A stretch of DNA of 64,000 nt from Euonymus europaeus (GCA_963580455.1 OY756970.1:3224001-3288000), one strand, 5' to 3'. Positions 48,970-60,114 are shown, numbered from the stretch's first letter. Program-made: numbers and translations. The notes: generated by a model not told the origin, from the sequence alone.

Positions 48970-50295
48970 TCAAGATTTGGAGCAATCAGTAGGCAAGAAG
49001 GAAACAGTTTTCTCCTCAAGGTCATAGCCAACCAAGAATCCGTCCTGTGCTATGTTCCCATATATCAATAAATAATCATTTGCTGCAAATTAATGCCAAG
49101 CACACAACTCCATCTGAAACTTCGACGAATGAATTATAATCATTCAGCTTCAAATCCGCATTAGTGAAATGTATTGTTATGGCAGGAACCTTAAAATTAG
49201 ATGTAGAATTGTAACACAAACTCAATACTCCACTAGGATCTTCCACTGGTTTTGCCTTAATACTATTAGCCACTTTTGATTCAAATTTCGAGTAGAAACT
49301 TGAAGGAAATAGTGTCAATGTGGTGCCTGAATCAATGATAATATTACCCACATTACCACCAGCTTCAATAGATGAAGTTTCGTTTAATATTATTCTCTCA
49401 TCACCAACACTAATTGCTTCAAGAGTCAAGAAGTAGTAAGCTAGAAAATAAATATTTCTACTCAGAGGAGTAGACTCTGATTTCTCCCCGGCAACAATCG
49501 CTTCGCTGCCAAAACTAAGCTTGCTTGAGCTGTTCCTTTCAAAAAATGGCACCAGGCAGTACGAAAAATTTCCGGCTATTGAGGTACTCAGTTGGGAAAT
49601 AAGTGAACCAGCACCAGCTCCAAGACCAACTATTCCTGTACCCTTTTCATCGAATGTTCCAGCATTGTCATGTCCACATCCAAATATGAATGTAGGAAAC
49701 GAGACGGGGCTGCCAGTTTTGGATCCCAAAGATAGTGTATCAATTGCTACATTCCCAATTAAGTGTGAGTTATCACCATACGAAATCGAATAATGGCATC
49801 TATCACCTTCGTCACAAGAGGCAATTGCATAGAACGATTCACTTATCACTGATTCACAAGGGACTCGTTGATAGGTCCTCGAAGATTTGGGATCAAAAAG
49901 AGGGTGAACTTGCTTGTAACAATTCCAGCAAGGCTCGCATTGTATCCATGTAATTAAGGTCACTTCCTGTATCGACTATCGCCAGAAGTGCAGAAGGTGG
50001 CGTGCCAATCGATATGTTCATTAGGTATTCACCATTGTTGGGAATAACTTTAGATTGTGCATCTTTTATTGAGACTGAACGTTTCGTAAAGTGGTTGACC
50101 CGATCGAGAGAACGTCGAAAGGCTTTAGCCAACCTTTTCGTGTGAGATTAATTCAGATGGATTATAGAAAGGAGACTTGGGTGAATCCCGGTGGATTAGT
50201 TCGACACTAAATCCACCACCACCATTACTGGCGGCATCGGTGAATGAGAGCAATATAGCACAAGTAAAAGAGAAAATAGAGAGGAAATTCACCAT
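48970..50295 (-). pseudogene. CDR1-like aspartic protease, broken copy A
   Basis: It starts at the ATG 50293-50295 with MVNFLSIFSFTCAILLSF (signal peptide) and GGGGFSVELIHRDSPKS, and ends at the TGA 48970-48972 after CSKS-equivalent codons. Relative to intact copy B it has three 4-base insertions, each readable as AATT on the plus strand: at about 50147 (in the propeptide), 49950 (just after DTGSDL) and 49087 (near the C-terminus). The reading frame therefore splits into separate pieces, although both catalytic regions (IVDTGSDL and IIDSGTTLTLF) survive. The three insertions sum to 12 bases, so the final codons return to frame. The region RVPCESVISESFYAIASCDE also differs strongly from copy B. 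No functional protease can be made without frameshifting. Confidence 0.9.
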
Positions 50296-50376
50296 GGTGA
50301 GATGAAGGTGAGATTGCTCATTAGGGTTGGCTATACATACATATATCTAATTAAATCAATAAAATAAATGTAAATT

Positions 50377-50740
50377 GACGATGAATATATTATACATATA
50401 TATATATATATAATTAAAGCAACACTATAAATGTCATTACGATGAATATGCATGATGAGGAAACTAGTTATATATGGACATGTATTGCGTATCATTGGAA
50501 TATGATGAGGAAGCTTATTGTATATGGACATGTAGTGATATGATATACATTATATAATCCCAGGAAATATCATTGGACTATTCAATTTTAGAAAATAGAC
50601 GATGAATATATTATACATATAAATATATATATGTATATCTATATATAATTAAAGCAACACTATAAATGTCGTTACGATGAATATGATGAGGAAACTAATT
50701 ATATATGGACATGTATTGCATATCATTGGAATATTCAATT
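50377..50740. repeat. 221-bp direct repeat in the promoter of copy A
   Basis: The block starting GACGATGAATATATTATACA at 50377 recurs at 50598, including the downstream CAACACTATAAATGTC and GGACATGTATTGC segments. Copy B of the segmental duplication has most of this block only once. Confidence 0.85.
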
Positions 50741-51613
50741 TTATTAATTTGTCTGTTAATAACCTACCATTTTGAGTTTTGATTTATTTCCATTCTTGGT
50801 TGTCTAGAGTCAATGATTTTCTTGAAGAGGAAAAACTGCATATTATTTGGTAACTTTCCCTTTGATTTTTTTTATGATTGGAAAACTTTGAATTCATTAT
50901 TAGGTTTCAAAAAATGAAACGTCTGTAATTTAATTTCAAACAAACGGCATTTAAAAAAAAAATTGATATCATTTTTTGGAATATTAATTAATAAATATTT
51001 CTTTGGTATTTTCTATTCTTTCTTATTTTCATTAGAATAGGAATTTAAAGTCTTTTGTTCTAAACATGGGCCACCCAAGTAAGCTTTTGGGCCAGGCCAT
51101 TATAAAAATTTGAGCCCGGTGTGTCTTCCTGGGTCTGACTAGGTCCAGTATTTTGGGCCTACTCTTGTGTTCATAGAACTAGAAACAAATTATGCAAATT
51201 GAAGTAGTCTTTCCAGTCGATTTGGAACTTGTTTCAGTTTTAATTGGAAAAGGGGGATTACAATTCTTTTAGTTAGAATCGCTACAATTCCTCCCCATAA
51301 TCATGTTTTAAATTATGTTATTGAATATTTTAAGTGATCAAAATGTTAGAATATATTAAATTTTAAAGAAAAAAAATTCATAAACTTTATTTTGGTATTG
51401 AGAAATCTCCGACTCAGCATGTCTATCGAATAACTGGACCAAATACAAATTCAAGAGCAGGAGTTGGGTGTGAGAAAAACTTGTATATATATTTTTTAGA
51501 AGATGAAAAAAATACAATAATGTGATTTAAATCTAAGATAACCTTTATTCTTTACAATCCAAATGTTGCCTGCTTGCATGCCTTTGAAGATTTCATACAC
51601 AAGCCCCTAGAGG

Positions 51614-52045
51614 CACTACAAGAAAACCGCTAATTACCGACGAAATATTCCGTCGGTAAATAAGAATATTTCGTCGGTAATTATTTTACCGACGGATTAC
51701 CGACCACTTTTTATTTGTCAGTGAAAAGCTGGTCGGTAATCATATTACCGACGAAAACAATGTTGGTCGGTAAATTGCCGACCGATTTACCGACGGCTAT
51801 TATTTGTCGGTAATTACCGACGGATTTGTCGTCGGTAATAGCTTCGTATGCGCCAATAATTAATTAAATCAAAAATTAAAAAAAAAATTCGTCGGTAATT
51901 AATTAAAAAGAAAATAAAAATTAAATATTTTTTGGTCGGTAATCCGTCGGTAAATAATTAAGAAGAAAATTAAAATTAAATATTATTCCGTCGGAAATTA
52001 ATTATCTGGAAAATTAAAATGAAATATGTCGTCGGTAATCCAGTT
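51614..52045. mobile_element. CACTA (En/Spm) transposon left end with subterminal repeats
   Basis: It begins with the hallmark terminus CACTACAAGAAAA (51614-51626), followed by about 15 copies of TTACCGACG/CGTCGGTAA in both orientations over 400 bp, as in the subterminal transposase-binding regions of CACTA elements. The matching right terminus (TTTTCTTGTAGTG) is not found, so only one end is preserved. It lies in segmental copy A only. Confidence 0.8.
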
Positions 52046-52123
52046 GGGAAGAGTAAGTCATTTGACTGAAATACTCGAATTTGATTCTTGTCTATGAGTC
52101 ATATAACCTGTGACTAATGTTCT

Positions 52124-52342
52124 TAGGTTGGGGCGGGACCTAAGGACCCGTCCACTGACCCGTGCCCTCGGAATGCCAGTGGAATGTAAGTCGCAGGTTA
52201 TGCGACACAACGACAGGGACAGCTGAGTGGGCAGGTTAAATCACCAAGTGAGCGTGCACATTGGCCGACTCGAACCCGGGACTCCGCCTTACCCCAAACT
52301 TGAGACCACAGCTGGTGCCGCTGAGCCATATGCCCTGGGGGC
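52124..52342 (-). mobile_element. 219-bp tRNA-derived SINE, minus strand
   Basis: It is flanked by a 17-bp target duplication with one mismatch, CCTGTGACTAATGTTCT (52107-52123) / CCTGTGACTAATATTCT (52343-52359). Read on the minus strand it starts CCAGGGCATATGGCTCAGCGG (A box TGGCTCAGCGG, 52317-52328). A B box GTTCGAGTC (52267-52275) follows, then a GC-rich body with GTCGCATAACCTGCGAC. Confidence 0.88.
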
Positions 52343-53249
52343 CCTGTGACTAATATTCTATCTGCATACTAAGGATGTAGATAGGTAGATGGTCCATTGG
52401 GTCCCACCCCAACCAAAGGATTTCATACAAAACAAAATTTGAAGGGATGCAGTCAAATAGTTGTTATTAATTATTCTTTATATCAAACCCTAATTGATTA
52501 GAGTAATATATAACTTTTGGTGTGAGTATTTTTTTTTTCTTTCTTCTATTGCTTGAAAAATGAACAAAATAATTTCCCAAGAATTAAAATTTAATTCCTC
52601 TTGTTCTTACATTTAACGAAATTGGATGGAGCGATACCAAATCGATGTCACCAGATGATGATATTATGGTATGTATATAATTATGTATGCATCAAATCCC
52701 TTTAATTTTCTTGTGAATTATATTACTTTTTAAACCTTCTTACTCGTAGTTGATAATTGATTCAATTTAATTTATTTCCTATTTTTTTTCCTAATCTTTG
52801 TGAACAAATTGATTACACGACCTAATATGTATATTATAAGTTCTAACATCATCGAATGTCTTCGTTTCTATTGTTTTCTATTTTCTTTGTTTTCGTGTTT
52901 TCAATTTTTTCCAAAAACATCTTTTTTGTTTTAATTTTTTGAAGTGATTTATTGTTTCCCTTTTTTTTTAAAAAAAAATGGACAACTAAACGTGTTTTGA
53001 GTTTTCTTTTTTCCTTCTGTTTTTCAAAGAAATAAAAAAATACATGGAAAATAAACTCATTAAACATAACTTTTTAGTCAAATTATATTATAAATTTTAA
53101 ATACATTTATCACGTGAAAAAGGTAGCATTTTCCCTAATAATATGAAATATCTTGTGAAGAACATAAGAAAAATTCTTGAAAGGTATTTTAGAGTGAACT
53201 ATTGATGCTAGATTTGCACCGAGGTATAAGGTACGTTTAAAGTAGAAAG

Positions 53250-53430
53250 TTTTTAAAAAATAACAGCACAAAATATACGTGGTTCGGCGACTAATTGTCC
53301 TTCTACGTCCACGATGAGTCTAATCTTTTATTAGAATAGGGAGAAAAAAATGAATGTAAAAAATGTGGGAATAATCTGTATTTATAGGTCTTGAGGGTTT
53401 GTGAGTTGATGCAATTATGTCAATTCTTGA
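53250..53430 (-). mobile_element. LTR-like remnant (copia R/U5 type)
   Basis: TATACGTGGTTCGGCGACTA with CCACGATGAGTCTAATC and TTTATAGG nearby resembles, in reverse, the conserved GCCGAACCACGTA region of plant copia LTRs. A more diverged relative is at 19.36-19.56 kb. No ends were identified. Confidence 0.4.
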
Positions 53431-53925
53431 AACAAGGTAATCGCTTTTGTCTAACCTCTTGTTGTAACTTCTTCACAGTCGAATAGCCGCTTATGGATAA
53501 AAACTTTTGTTTGGAAGTTGCCAGTCTTCTATAACATACAGAGTGCAATTATTTACTCCTACGGTCCTACTTGTAACTCTGTTACTCAAACTGCGGACTA
53601 CTCAATCTCAATTTACCAGTGGCATTTAGGTTAGTACAATAGTACTCTTTCACTACTTCTCAAGTCAGCAAGTCACATTAGAATATTTGTAATTGCCTAA
53701 TTGATTAATTGGTTTCAACTTTGAATGTTTTGTTTGATTTAGGAGTTAAAAATTTGAAATATATTGGATAAGAAACATCAATTGGGTAGTCAAAAAAGAA
53801 ATAGAAGAAAAAAGGTAGAACAATTGATTCAATCATAACGAGGAGCACTTGATAAAAATGACCAAGCACATACATTGCATAAGAAATGCTTATGACTTGC
53901 AAAACAATATGAATCAATGCAAAAT

Positions 53926-55233
53926 TCAAGACTTGGAGCAATCTGTAGGCAAGAAGGAAACAGTATTCTGCTCAAGGTCATAGCCAACCAAGAATCCAGA
54001 CTGTGCTATGTTCCCATATATCGATAATTGATCATTTCCTGTAAATGCCAAGCACACAACTCCTTCCGAAACTTGGATGAATGAATTATAATCATCCAGC
54101 TTCAAATCCGCATCAGTGAAATGTATTGTTATGGCAGGAGCCTTAAAATTAGATTGAGAATTGTAACACAAACTCAATACTCCACTGGGATCTTCCACTG
54201 GTTCTTCCTTAATACTATTAGCCACTTTTGATTCAAAATTTGAGTAGAAACTTGTAGGAAGTAGTGTCAATGTGGTGCCTGAATCAATGATAATATTACC
54301 CCCACCATCACCAACTTCATTAGAAGAAGCTTCGTTTACTATTATTCTCTCATCTCCAACACTAATTGCTTCAAGAGTCAAAAAGTAGAAATCTGGGTAA
54401 TTAGTATTTTTACTCAGAGGAGTAGACACTGATTTCTCCCCGGAAACAATCGCTTCGCTGCCAAAACTAAGCTTGCTCGAGCTGTTGCTTTCAAAAAATG
54501 GCACCAAGCAGTACGAAAATTTTCCGGCTATTGAGGTACCCAGTTGGGAAACAAGAGAAACAGAACCACCTCCGAGACCAACTATTCCTGTACCCTTTTC
54601 ATTGAATGTTCCAGCATTGTCATGTCCACATCCAAATGTGAATGCAGGAAACGACACGGGGCGGCCAGTTTTGGGTCCCAAAGTTATTGTATCAATTGCT
54701 ACATTCCCAATTGAGTGAGACTGATCACCGTACGAGACTGAATACTGGCATATATTGTTGTCGTCGCAAGAGGTTCCATCGAGCTCTGCACAACTCTTTG
54801 CGTCACAAGAGACTGGTCGATAGGTCCTCGAAGATTTGGGATCGAAAAGAGGAATGACTTGCTTGTAACAATTTGGGCAAGGTTCGCATTGTGTCCATAT
54901 AAGGTCACTTCCTGTATCGACTATCGACAGAAGTGCTGAAGGTGGCGTGCCAATCGATATGTTCATTAGGTATTCACCATTGTTGGGAATAACTTTAGAT
55001 TGTGCATCTTTTATCGAGACTGAAGGCTTCGTAAAGTGGTTGACTCGACCGAGAGAACGTCGTAAGGCTTTAGCCAGCCTTTTGCTAGGAGATTCAGATG
55101 GATTGTATAAAGGAGACTTGGGCGAATCCCGGTGGATCAAGTCGACACTAAATCCACCACCAGCACTGGAGACATCGGTGAATGAGAGCACAATAACACA
55201 AGCAAAAGAGAGAATAGAGAGGAAATTCACCAT
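53926..55233 (-). CDS. CDR1-like secreted aspartic protease (intact copy B)
   Basis: An intronless frame of 435 residues. Signal peptide about 1-24 (FLSILSFACVIVLSFTDVSS). Propeptide FSVDLIHRDSPKSPLYNPSE. First catalytic motif IVDTGSDLIWTQCEPC (Asp 106). Second IIDSGTTLTLLP (Asp 317). Flap-like Y168 in SYGDQSHSIGN. It ends VGYDLEQNTVSFLPTDCSKS. It has nepenthesin-type cysteines and lacks a plant-specific insert (TAXi_N/TAXi_C). The protein is expected to be secreted and to act in the apoplast, as known CDR1-type proteases do. It is the undamaged partner of the pseudogene at 49.0-50.3 kb, with which it shares promoter sequence. The gene at 44.5 kb is an older relative. Substrate unknown. Confidence 0.95.
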   Translation of the reverse strand: MVNFLSILSFACVIVLSFTDVSSAGGGFSVDLIHRDSPKSPLYNPSESPSKRLAKALRRSLGRVNHFTKPSVSIKDAQSKVIPNNGEYLMNISIGTPPSALLSIVDTGSDLIWTQCEPCPNCYKQVIPLFDPKSSRTYRPVSCDAKSCAELDGTSCDDNNICQYSVSYGDQSHSIGNVAIDTITLGPKTGRPVSFPAFTFGCGHDNAGTFNEKGTGIVGLGGGSVSLVSQLGTSIAGKFSYCLVPFFESNSSSKLSFGSEAIVSGEKSVSTPLSKNTNYPDFYFLTLEAISVGDERIIVNEASSNEVGDGGGNIIIDSGTTLTLLPTSFYSNFESKVANSIKEEPVEDPSGVLSLCYNSQSNFKAPAITIHFTDADLKLDDYNSFIQVSEGVVCLAFTGNDQLSIYGNIAQSGFLVGYDLEQNTVSFLPTDCSKS

Positions 55234-56771
55234 GGTGAGATGATGGTGAGACTGCGTATTAGGCTTGGCTATATATATATATATATATGTATATGTATAT
55301 GTATATCTATATCTATATATAATTAAATAAATGCTATAAATGTTAATTGACGATGAATATGATGAGGAAGCTTATTGTATATGGACATGTAGTGATATGA
55401 TATACATTATATAATCCCAGGAAATATCATTGGACTATTCAATTTTAGAAAATAGACGATGAATATATTATACATATAAATATATATATGTATATCTATA
55501 TATAATTAAAGCAACACTATAAATGTCGTTACGATGAATATGATGAGGAAACTAATTATATATGGACATGTATTGCATATCATTGGAATATTCAATTTTA
55601 TTAATTTGTCTGTTAATAACCTACCATTTTGAGTTTTGATTTATTTCCATTCTTGGTTGTCTAGAGTCAATGATTTTCTTGAAGAGGAAAAACTGCATAT
55701 TATTTGGTAACTTTCCCTTTGATATTTTGATTTTTATAATTGGAAAACTTTGAATTCATTGGGTTTCAAAAAATGAAACGTGTGTAATTTCGTTTGAAAC
55801 AAACGGAATTTAAAATAAAATAATTGATGTCATTTTTTGGAACATTAATTAATAAATATTTCTTTGGTATTTTCTATTCTTCCTTATTTTCTTAGAATAG
55901 GAATTTAAAGACCTTTGTTCTATACATGGGCCACCCAGGTAAGCTTTTGGGACAGGCTCATTATAAAAATTTGAGCCCGGTGTGTCTTCCTGGGTCTGAC
56001 TATGTCTAGTGTTTTGGGCCTCTCCTTGTGTTCGAAAAAAAATGAGATTCGAGGGCGGTCCATAAAATCAAACTTATAAGTTTTAAAGTTCACTAAAATT
56101 TTTTATTTGTATTTCAGTCCAATTCATTGATTTTTTTTCCCATAAATAAAATTTTAAAATATTTTATTTTTTTAAAATACGTGTTAGATTTCAAAATAAA
56201 TTGCATATTCGAATACAATACGTGAAACTCTTTCTAACAATAATTATCATCGATAGTTTTTAATTTACTTTTAATTACATTATTTTTCAAAAATAATATA
56301 ATTAATATATATGCAATGTAATTGTATTTTTTCCACTATAGTAAACTAAATAATAAATGATAAATCCTAAGAGGATCAGATTCGCTAGACACTAACGAGC
56401 TCGTGTATCAGATTTTCATGTTGTAACCTAAACAATAAGTGTTAAACCTAAGGGGAACGAATTCTTTAAACTCTAACAGGCTCGTGTATGCTCAACATAA
56501 TGATTAAGACAGTAAAATAATTAATTAGAAGAGAGAAATTAATATATTTTTCTAAATTAAATTTCCTTCATTTAACATGTACTTTTCTTGAAAGTTTCCA
56601 ATCATACCATGAATCCAAAAAAAAAATCCAGTTAATTACAAAAAAAAAACTTAATAACTAAGCTTGGTTGCAAACAAATTTAAATGACTGAACTTAATCT
56701 TAATAAATCTCATAAAGTAGACCCACATATAATTTTGTCTTCATAAAACTAGAAACAAATTATGCAAATTG

Positions 56772-56773
<2 letters not shown>

Positions 56774-56818
<45 letters not shown>
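56774..56818. repeat. (AT)n microsatellite
   Basis: About 22 AT units. The corresponding position in copy A of the segmental duplication (about 51200) has no such run, so the expansion is specific to copy B. Confidence 0.95.
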
Positions 56819-56822
<4 letters not shown>

Positions 56823-57164
56823 CTTTCTAGTCGATTTGGAACTACTTTCAGTTTCAATTTTGATTGGAAAAAGGGGGTTACAATTCTTTTAGCTAGAAGT
56901 GCTACATTCCTCTCTAAAATCATGTTTTAAAGTATGTTATTGAATATTTTGAGTGATCATAATGATAGAATATATTAAATTTCAAAGAAAAAAAAAATCA
57001 AAATCTTTATTCATAAACTTTATTTTGATGCATTCAACTCAGCATGTCCATCAGACAACTGGCCCAAATGCAAATCCCGACCTGTCAAAAGCGGGAGTTC
57101 AGTGTGAGAAATAAATATATTGAGAAATGAAAAAATACAATCATGTGATTTAAATCTTAGAAAA

Positions 57165-57259
57165 TCTTACAAATTCTAAATAGCTCAGTTGACAAGTTGT
57201 ATCGTATGTAATGTTGAACCCTAAATTAGAGCCCCACCCCCTTTCCTTATTAAAAAAAT
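57165..57259 (+). mobile_element. Very short SINE, copy 2 (~95 bp)
   Basis: It is flanked by TCTTAGAAAA (57155-57164 and 57260-57269). The A box TAGCTCAGTTGAC is followed by a B-box-like GTTGAACCC, then GAGCCCCACCCCCTTTCCTTATT and an A tract, matching 43741-43841 end to end. The same site in segmental copy A (about 51535) lacks the insert, giving a natural empty site. Confidence 0.8.
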
Positions 57260-57564
57260 TCTTAGAAAACCTTTATTTTTCGTGATCCCAATGCTGCCTG
57301 CTTGCCAGCCTTCGAGGATTTCATGCACAACAAAATTTGAAGCGATGCCGTGAAAGAGTTGTCGTTAATTCTTCCTTATATAAACCCTAATTGATTACAA
57401 CTTTTGGTGTGAGTTTTTTTTCCTTCTATTACTTGAAAAATGAACAAAACAATATATTTTCGAGAAAATTTCATTCCAATCTTGTTCTTACATTTAACAA
57501 AATTGGATGGAGCGATATCAAACCGACGTCACCGGATGATGATATTATGGCATATATATAATTT

Positions 57565-57680
57565 TTTATTTATTTATGCAAATTGGGGATGGGGGGATTC
57601 GAATACACTCCATATTAGAAGGGTCGATAATTATATACATAGTGATTACCGCTCAACAGCAGGCTCATTTGCGGTATGGA
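57565..57680 (-). mobile_element. Possible SINE in segmental copy B
   Basis: About 110 bp here are absent from the matching place in copy A (52675). On the minus strand it reads CTGTTGAGCGGTAATCAC (A-box-like), then ATTCGAATCCCCCC (B-box-like) and ends in AATAAATAAAAAA. Ends and target duplication are not clear. Confidence 0.45.
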
Positions 57681-57699
57681 TATTATTATATATACATCA

Positions 57700-58494
57700 A
57701 ATTCCTTTACTTTGGGTCTCTCGATTGACAACATAAGTGTGAAGATGTTGACGATGATAGATCTATCTTTAGATCTACCTTTGGATTTGCTTCTACTTCT
57801 AGTTCTACTTGGATGTTGACACAAATTGTCAGATATGTATTGGATTAAGTATGTTGTCTCAATTATTTCTCAGTGTGGAGACAGGAGTTCTATGTTTGTG
57901 TTGTGTTGTGTTTCTAGTTTTTTTACATTGTCCGATGTGCATCCTAGTGTAGTATCTCCGGTGTTTGTTGTTACCGGGAGGGTTTTAGTTTGGTTGGATT
58001 TAGTATTGTTGAGAAACCTTTATTTTGTCTACCCATTGCGTGGATAAATGTACCACATGATGCAGTACAATATTATTATTTTTCGACTAATGCAAGTAGG
58101 TCTCATGAGCTTTCTTTTTTGAATTTTTTTTTAAAAAAATAATGTCCAGCCTCTTTTTTTTTTTTTTTGGAGAAAATATCTTTTGTTTGTTGTTCTAGGT
58201 GTACTTTAATTTTATTACATTGTCTTACATTTTTCAGTTTTTTTTGTTTAAAATGGATAGAATAAAGGAAAAGTAGTTACCACATGAATTCATTTGTATA
58301 TTTTATTAAATGGAAGGTCTTGAGTTCAATTTTCATTGACGAAAAAAATAACGAGAAACAAGAAGAAAAAAAAGATCCCATGTTCGATTCCCGTCTAGTA
58401 ATAAAAATAGAAATATAAGTTAAAAAAAGAGGAAAATAAGAGTAATGGAGCAAACTATGGCTTCATTTTACTATAAGGCACAATTTTTGTATCA
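57700..58494. other. Gene-free interval downstream of the GST gene
   Basis: T-rich with short frames. Nothing recognised. Confidence 0.6.
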
Positions 58495-60114
58495 TTAATT
58501 TTGTGTTTCTGCTTCTTCGAAGGACTTGAGAGCGATGTACTTGTCAATTAATTTTTCTTGAGGTGGCAATGTTTCTTTGATTATGGGAGCGTTTGAGAAG
58601 TCATGAATCCATCCGAATAACAATGGAAATCGCTCGCGATCGATCAATGTTGTGTGAGTGATTTCTTCAAAAATACATGTCAAGTTTGCAAGCCAACCCA
58701 ATGTGATGTCTAAGTATCCAATTGCATCTCCATTGAAGAATTTCTTTCCCTTCAATTGTTCTTCTAAGTATTTGAAGTTGTCAATAGTAGCAGTAATGGC
58801 TTCCTCTTGTTCCTTGCTTTCTTTGATGAAAGCATCCCACAATGAAGGCATGATCTTCATCAAACAGAAAAATGAAGAGCTTTATATGTACAAACAAGGC
58901 TACAACACTATATGGTTTACTAATAGCCTACGTGAAAGTAATTATTTAGCAATTCTAACACCCCACGTCATGCTATACATTGATGTGGTGTACCAAAATC
59001 AACGGGATATTGTCAATTCATAGGCGATTGGTTTAATTTGCATAATTGAATTGCAAACTGCCTATCTTTAGCTTTCATGCATCGTCGCCAACATCTCATG
59101 AATTGACATCATTTTATTGGTTTATTATATACCGTATCAACATATGACATAGTATTCTAGAACCATTAAATAATTTATCTTATATGTAAAAATTTACAAT
59201 TAACAATAAGAAATATAATATAAAATATATTATGAGATCAATTACCATAAAAATAATTAAAAGTCAAAAATTAAACTTAATTAACACTAAATTCACTTCT
59301 TGAATCCACCAACAATAACTGAAGAACCCTAACTTCATATAATTTAACTCAAATCCAACTTAAACATCAAGTGTGGGATATATATACATACATATATATA
59401 TATATATATATACACACACATACAAGAATGATCACGTGCGGGACACCCGCACTGCCCTTGGATGGTGTGAAAGTGTACTGCGGGCTCCACACCTGCACCC
59501 CATCCAAGGGTGAGTGTAGTATCCCACACATAAAATCACGTGCGGAATCTCATATTTTATATTTAGTTTTAAAAATATAATATAGATATATACATATATA
59601 TATGTATATATCTATATTACATTTTTAAAAATCCAGGCTCTGAGAGAGTATAATAGAAAATGCTATTTTCATATAAGATGTTGTAATTCTAGCTAGAAGT
59701 CTAGAATCGATTTACAAACGCTCTATCAAACACCTGAGAAACACTAACTTATAAGTTTCAAAAATAAGCTCCAATATGATAGTTGGATTGGGATTTAATT
59801 ACCTTGTCCACACCAAAGTTGGCCCAAAAGCGTGCCATGGCTCTCTCAAGAGGATCTTGAGGCAACAGAGGGTTTTGCTTCCAAGTCTCTTCAATGTATT
59901 CAAGAATGACAAGTGATTCCACTATCGGGTTTCCATTGTGTACAAGTACAGGAACTTTTTGATAGATCGGATTGCATTGGAGAAGTAAGGGACTCTTGTT
60001 GGAGAGATCTTCATCTGTGTAATCATATTTGATCCCTTTCAATTTAAGTGCCCATACAATCCTTAGACCAAAAATACTCGACCATGTCTTCAACAGCTTC
60101 ACTTCTTCAGCCAT
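58495..60114 (-). CDS. Tau-class glutathione S-transferase (GSTU)
   Basis: Two exons, 59803-60114 (104 codons) and 58495-58854 (119 codons plus TAA), join in phase 0 across a 948-bp intron with GTAATT donor and GATGAAG acceptor, giving 223 residues, as expected for tau GSTs. The thioredoxin-like N-domain begins [20 protein letters not shown]. Ser13 is the expected catalytic serine, although the usual following Pro is Ile here. [40 protein letters not shown] and the ES pair (residues 66-67) form the glutathione site. Exon 2 is the helical C-domain with [20 protein letters not shown]. The enzyme conjugates glutathione to electrophiles in the cytosol. The substrate cannot be inferred. The single phase-0 intron is the usual tau gene structure. 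Confidence 0.94.
59370..59532. repeat. Hairpin/MITE-like element in the GST intron
   Basis: GTGTGGGATA at the left and TATCCCACAC at the right form terminal inverted repeats. Inside, CCCTTGGATGG pairs with CCATCCAAGGG. TCACGTGCGG lies both within and just beyond the element. No target duplication is clear. Confidence 0.55.
59578..59619. repeat. 42-bp perfect AT palindrome in the GST intron
   Basis: The half-site TAATATAGATATATACATATA is mirrored exactly with no spacer. Complementarity continues beyond one mismatch into flanking AAAAAT/ATTTTT. Confidence 0.95.

Larger units (their letters stand above)
48888..57720. repeat. Direct segmental duplication carrying the minus-strand proteases
   Basis: Copy A (about 48888-52715) and copy B (about 53852-57720) match through the 3' flank, the protease gene, the promoter (50296-51160 versus 55244-56035), a distal block (51220-51600 versus 56827-57310) and the segment ending GATGATGATATTATGG (52660 and 57540). 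Copy-specific insertions are a CACTA end and a SINE in A, and two SINEs in B. About 1.1 kb of unshared sequence separates the copies. Confidence 0.9.

Noticed and set aside
52260..52345. A functional tRNA gene on the minus strand
   Set aside because: Good A and B boxes, but it belongs to a 219-bp SINE with target duplications and lacks a cloverleaf.
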